From: Candidatus Omnitrophota bacterium
Lineage (GTDB): Bacteria > Omnitrophota > Gorgyraeia > Gygaellales > Profunditerraquicolaceae
Direction: 5' to 3'
DNA: 37,868 nucleotides
NCBI GenBank assembly: GCA_026387435.1
Contig: JAPLLS010000081.1
Location: 1-37,868 of the forward strand
Part shown: positions 37,741 through 37,868 of the stretch, one piece after another
Position numbering within the stretch: the first letter of the stretch is position 1
How the letters are laid out: each line of letters starts with the position of its first letter
The notes under the pieces: model-generated
What the model saw: the letters and a program-made list of their open reading frames with translations, nothing else
Databases searched by the model: none
Told to the model about the DNA's origin: nothing
Position numbers and translations under genes: made by a program

Positions 37741-37868
37741 ATGGCCGATGACTCACTGGGACAGCCCGACAAGGCGGCGCGGTTCCGGGCAGAGCTGGCC
37801 GACACCCTGCCCAAGACCACCTCTGTGAGCCAGAAGTAGCGCCTCTCATCCTTCCCGGCCGACGAGAA

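Noticed and set aside
37753-37755. In-frame TGA in the ABC gene as a selenocysteine or recoded codon
   Set aside because: Sequence upstream of the TGA shows no ABC-transporter similarity and composition changes, so a junction is the simpler explanation.

Overview
The window looks like a core-genome segment of a Gram-negative-type bacterium. My guess from gene content is a PVC or Omnitrophota-like lineage, which I could not test. Almost all genes are on the minus strand. In transcription order the blocks are: (i) Kdo/heptose/LPS export (msbA-like fragment, rfaE1-like, kdsB, kdsA, kdsD, kdsC, a fused LptC-LptA-like protein, lptB); (ii) tig and clpP; (iii) a class V aminotransferase, a lipoprotein and serA; (iv) a 925-aa hybrid ORF and purA; (v) an OmpA-like lipoprotein, a coiled-coil protein, a DUF4912 protein and a GH57 enzyme; (vi) uppS, cdsA, dxr, rseP, ispG, proS, rimP, nusA, infB, trpS, scpA, ruvB; (vii) a DUF2905-like protein, a SpoIID-like protein, queA and a truncated tgt. 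Two plus-strand genes (a polyprenyl synthetase and an orphan secreted protein) sit between queA and tgt. I saw no rRNA, tRNA or CRISPR array. The observations most worth checking are: a 925-aa ORF in which an exported redox/metallophosphatase-like protein runs in frame into a homocitrate-synthase-like domain lacking its N-terminal catalytic strand; a ~193-bp multi-hairpin intergenic element bounded by 12-bp copies of TATTTTAAAATA; a REP-like inverted repeat beside an extra lipoprotein gene that splits an aminotransferase/serA pair; heptad-spaced intergenic repeats; a trigger factor without a PPIase domain; a ProRS with a zinc ribbon where the editing domain usually sits; and a sharp discontinuity at the right end that looks like a chimeric junction.
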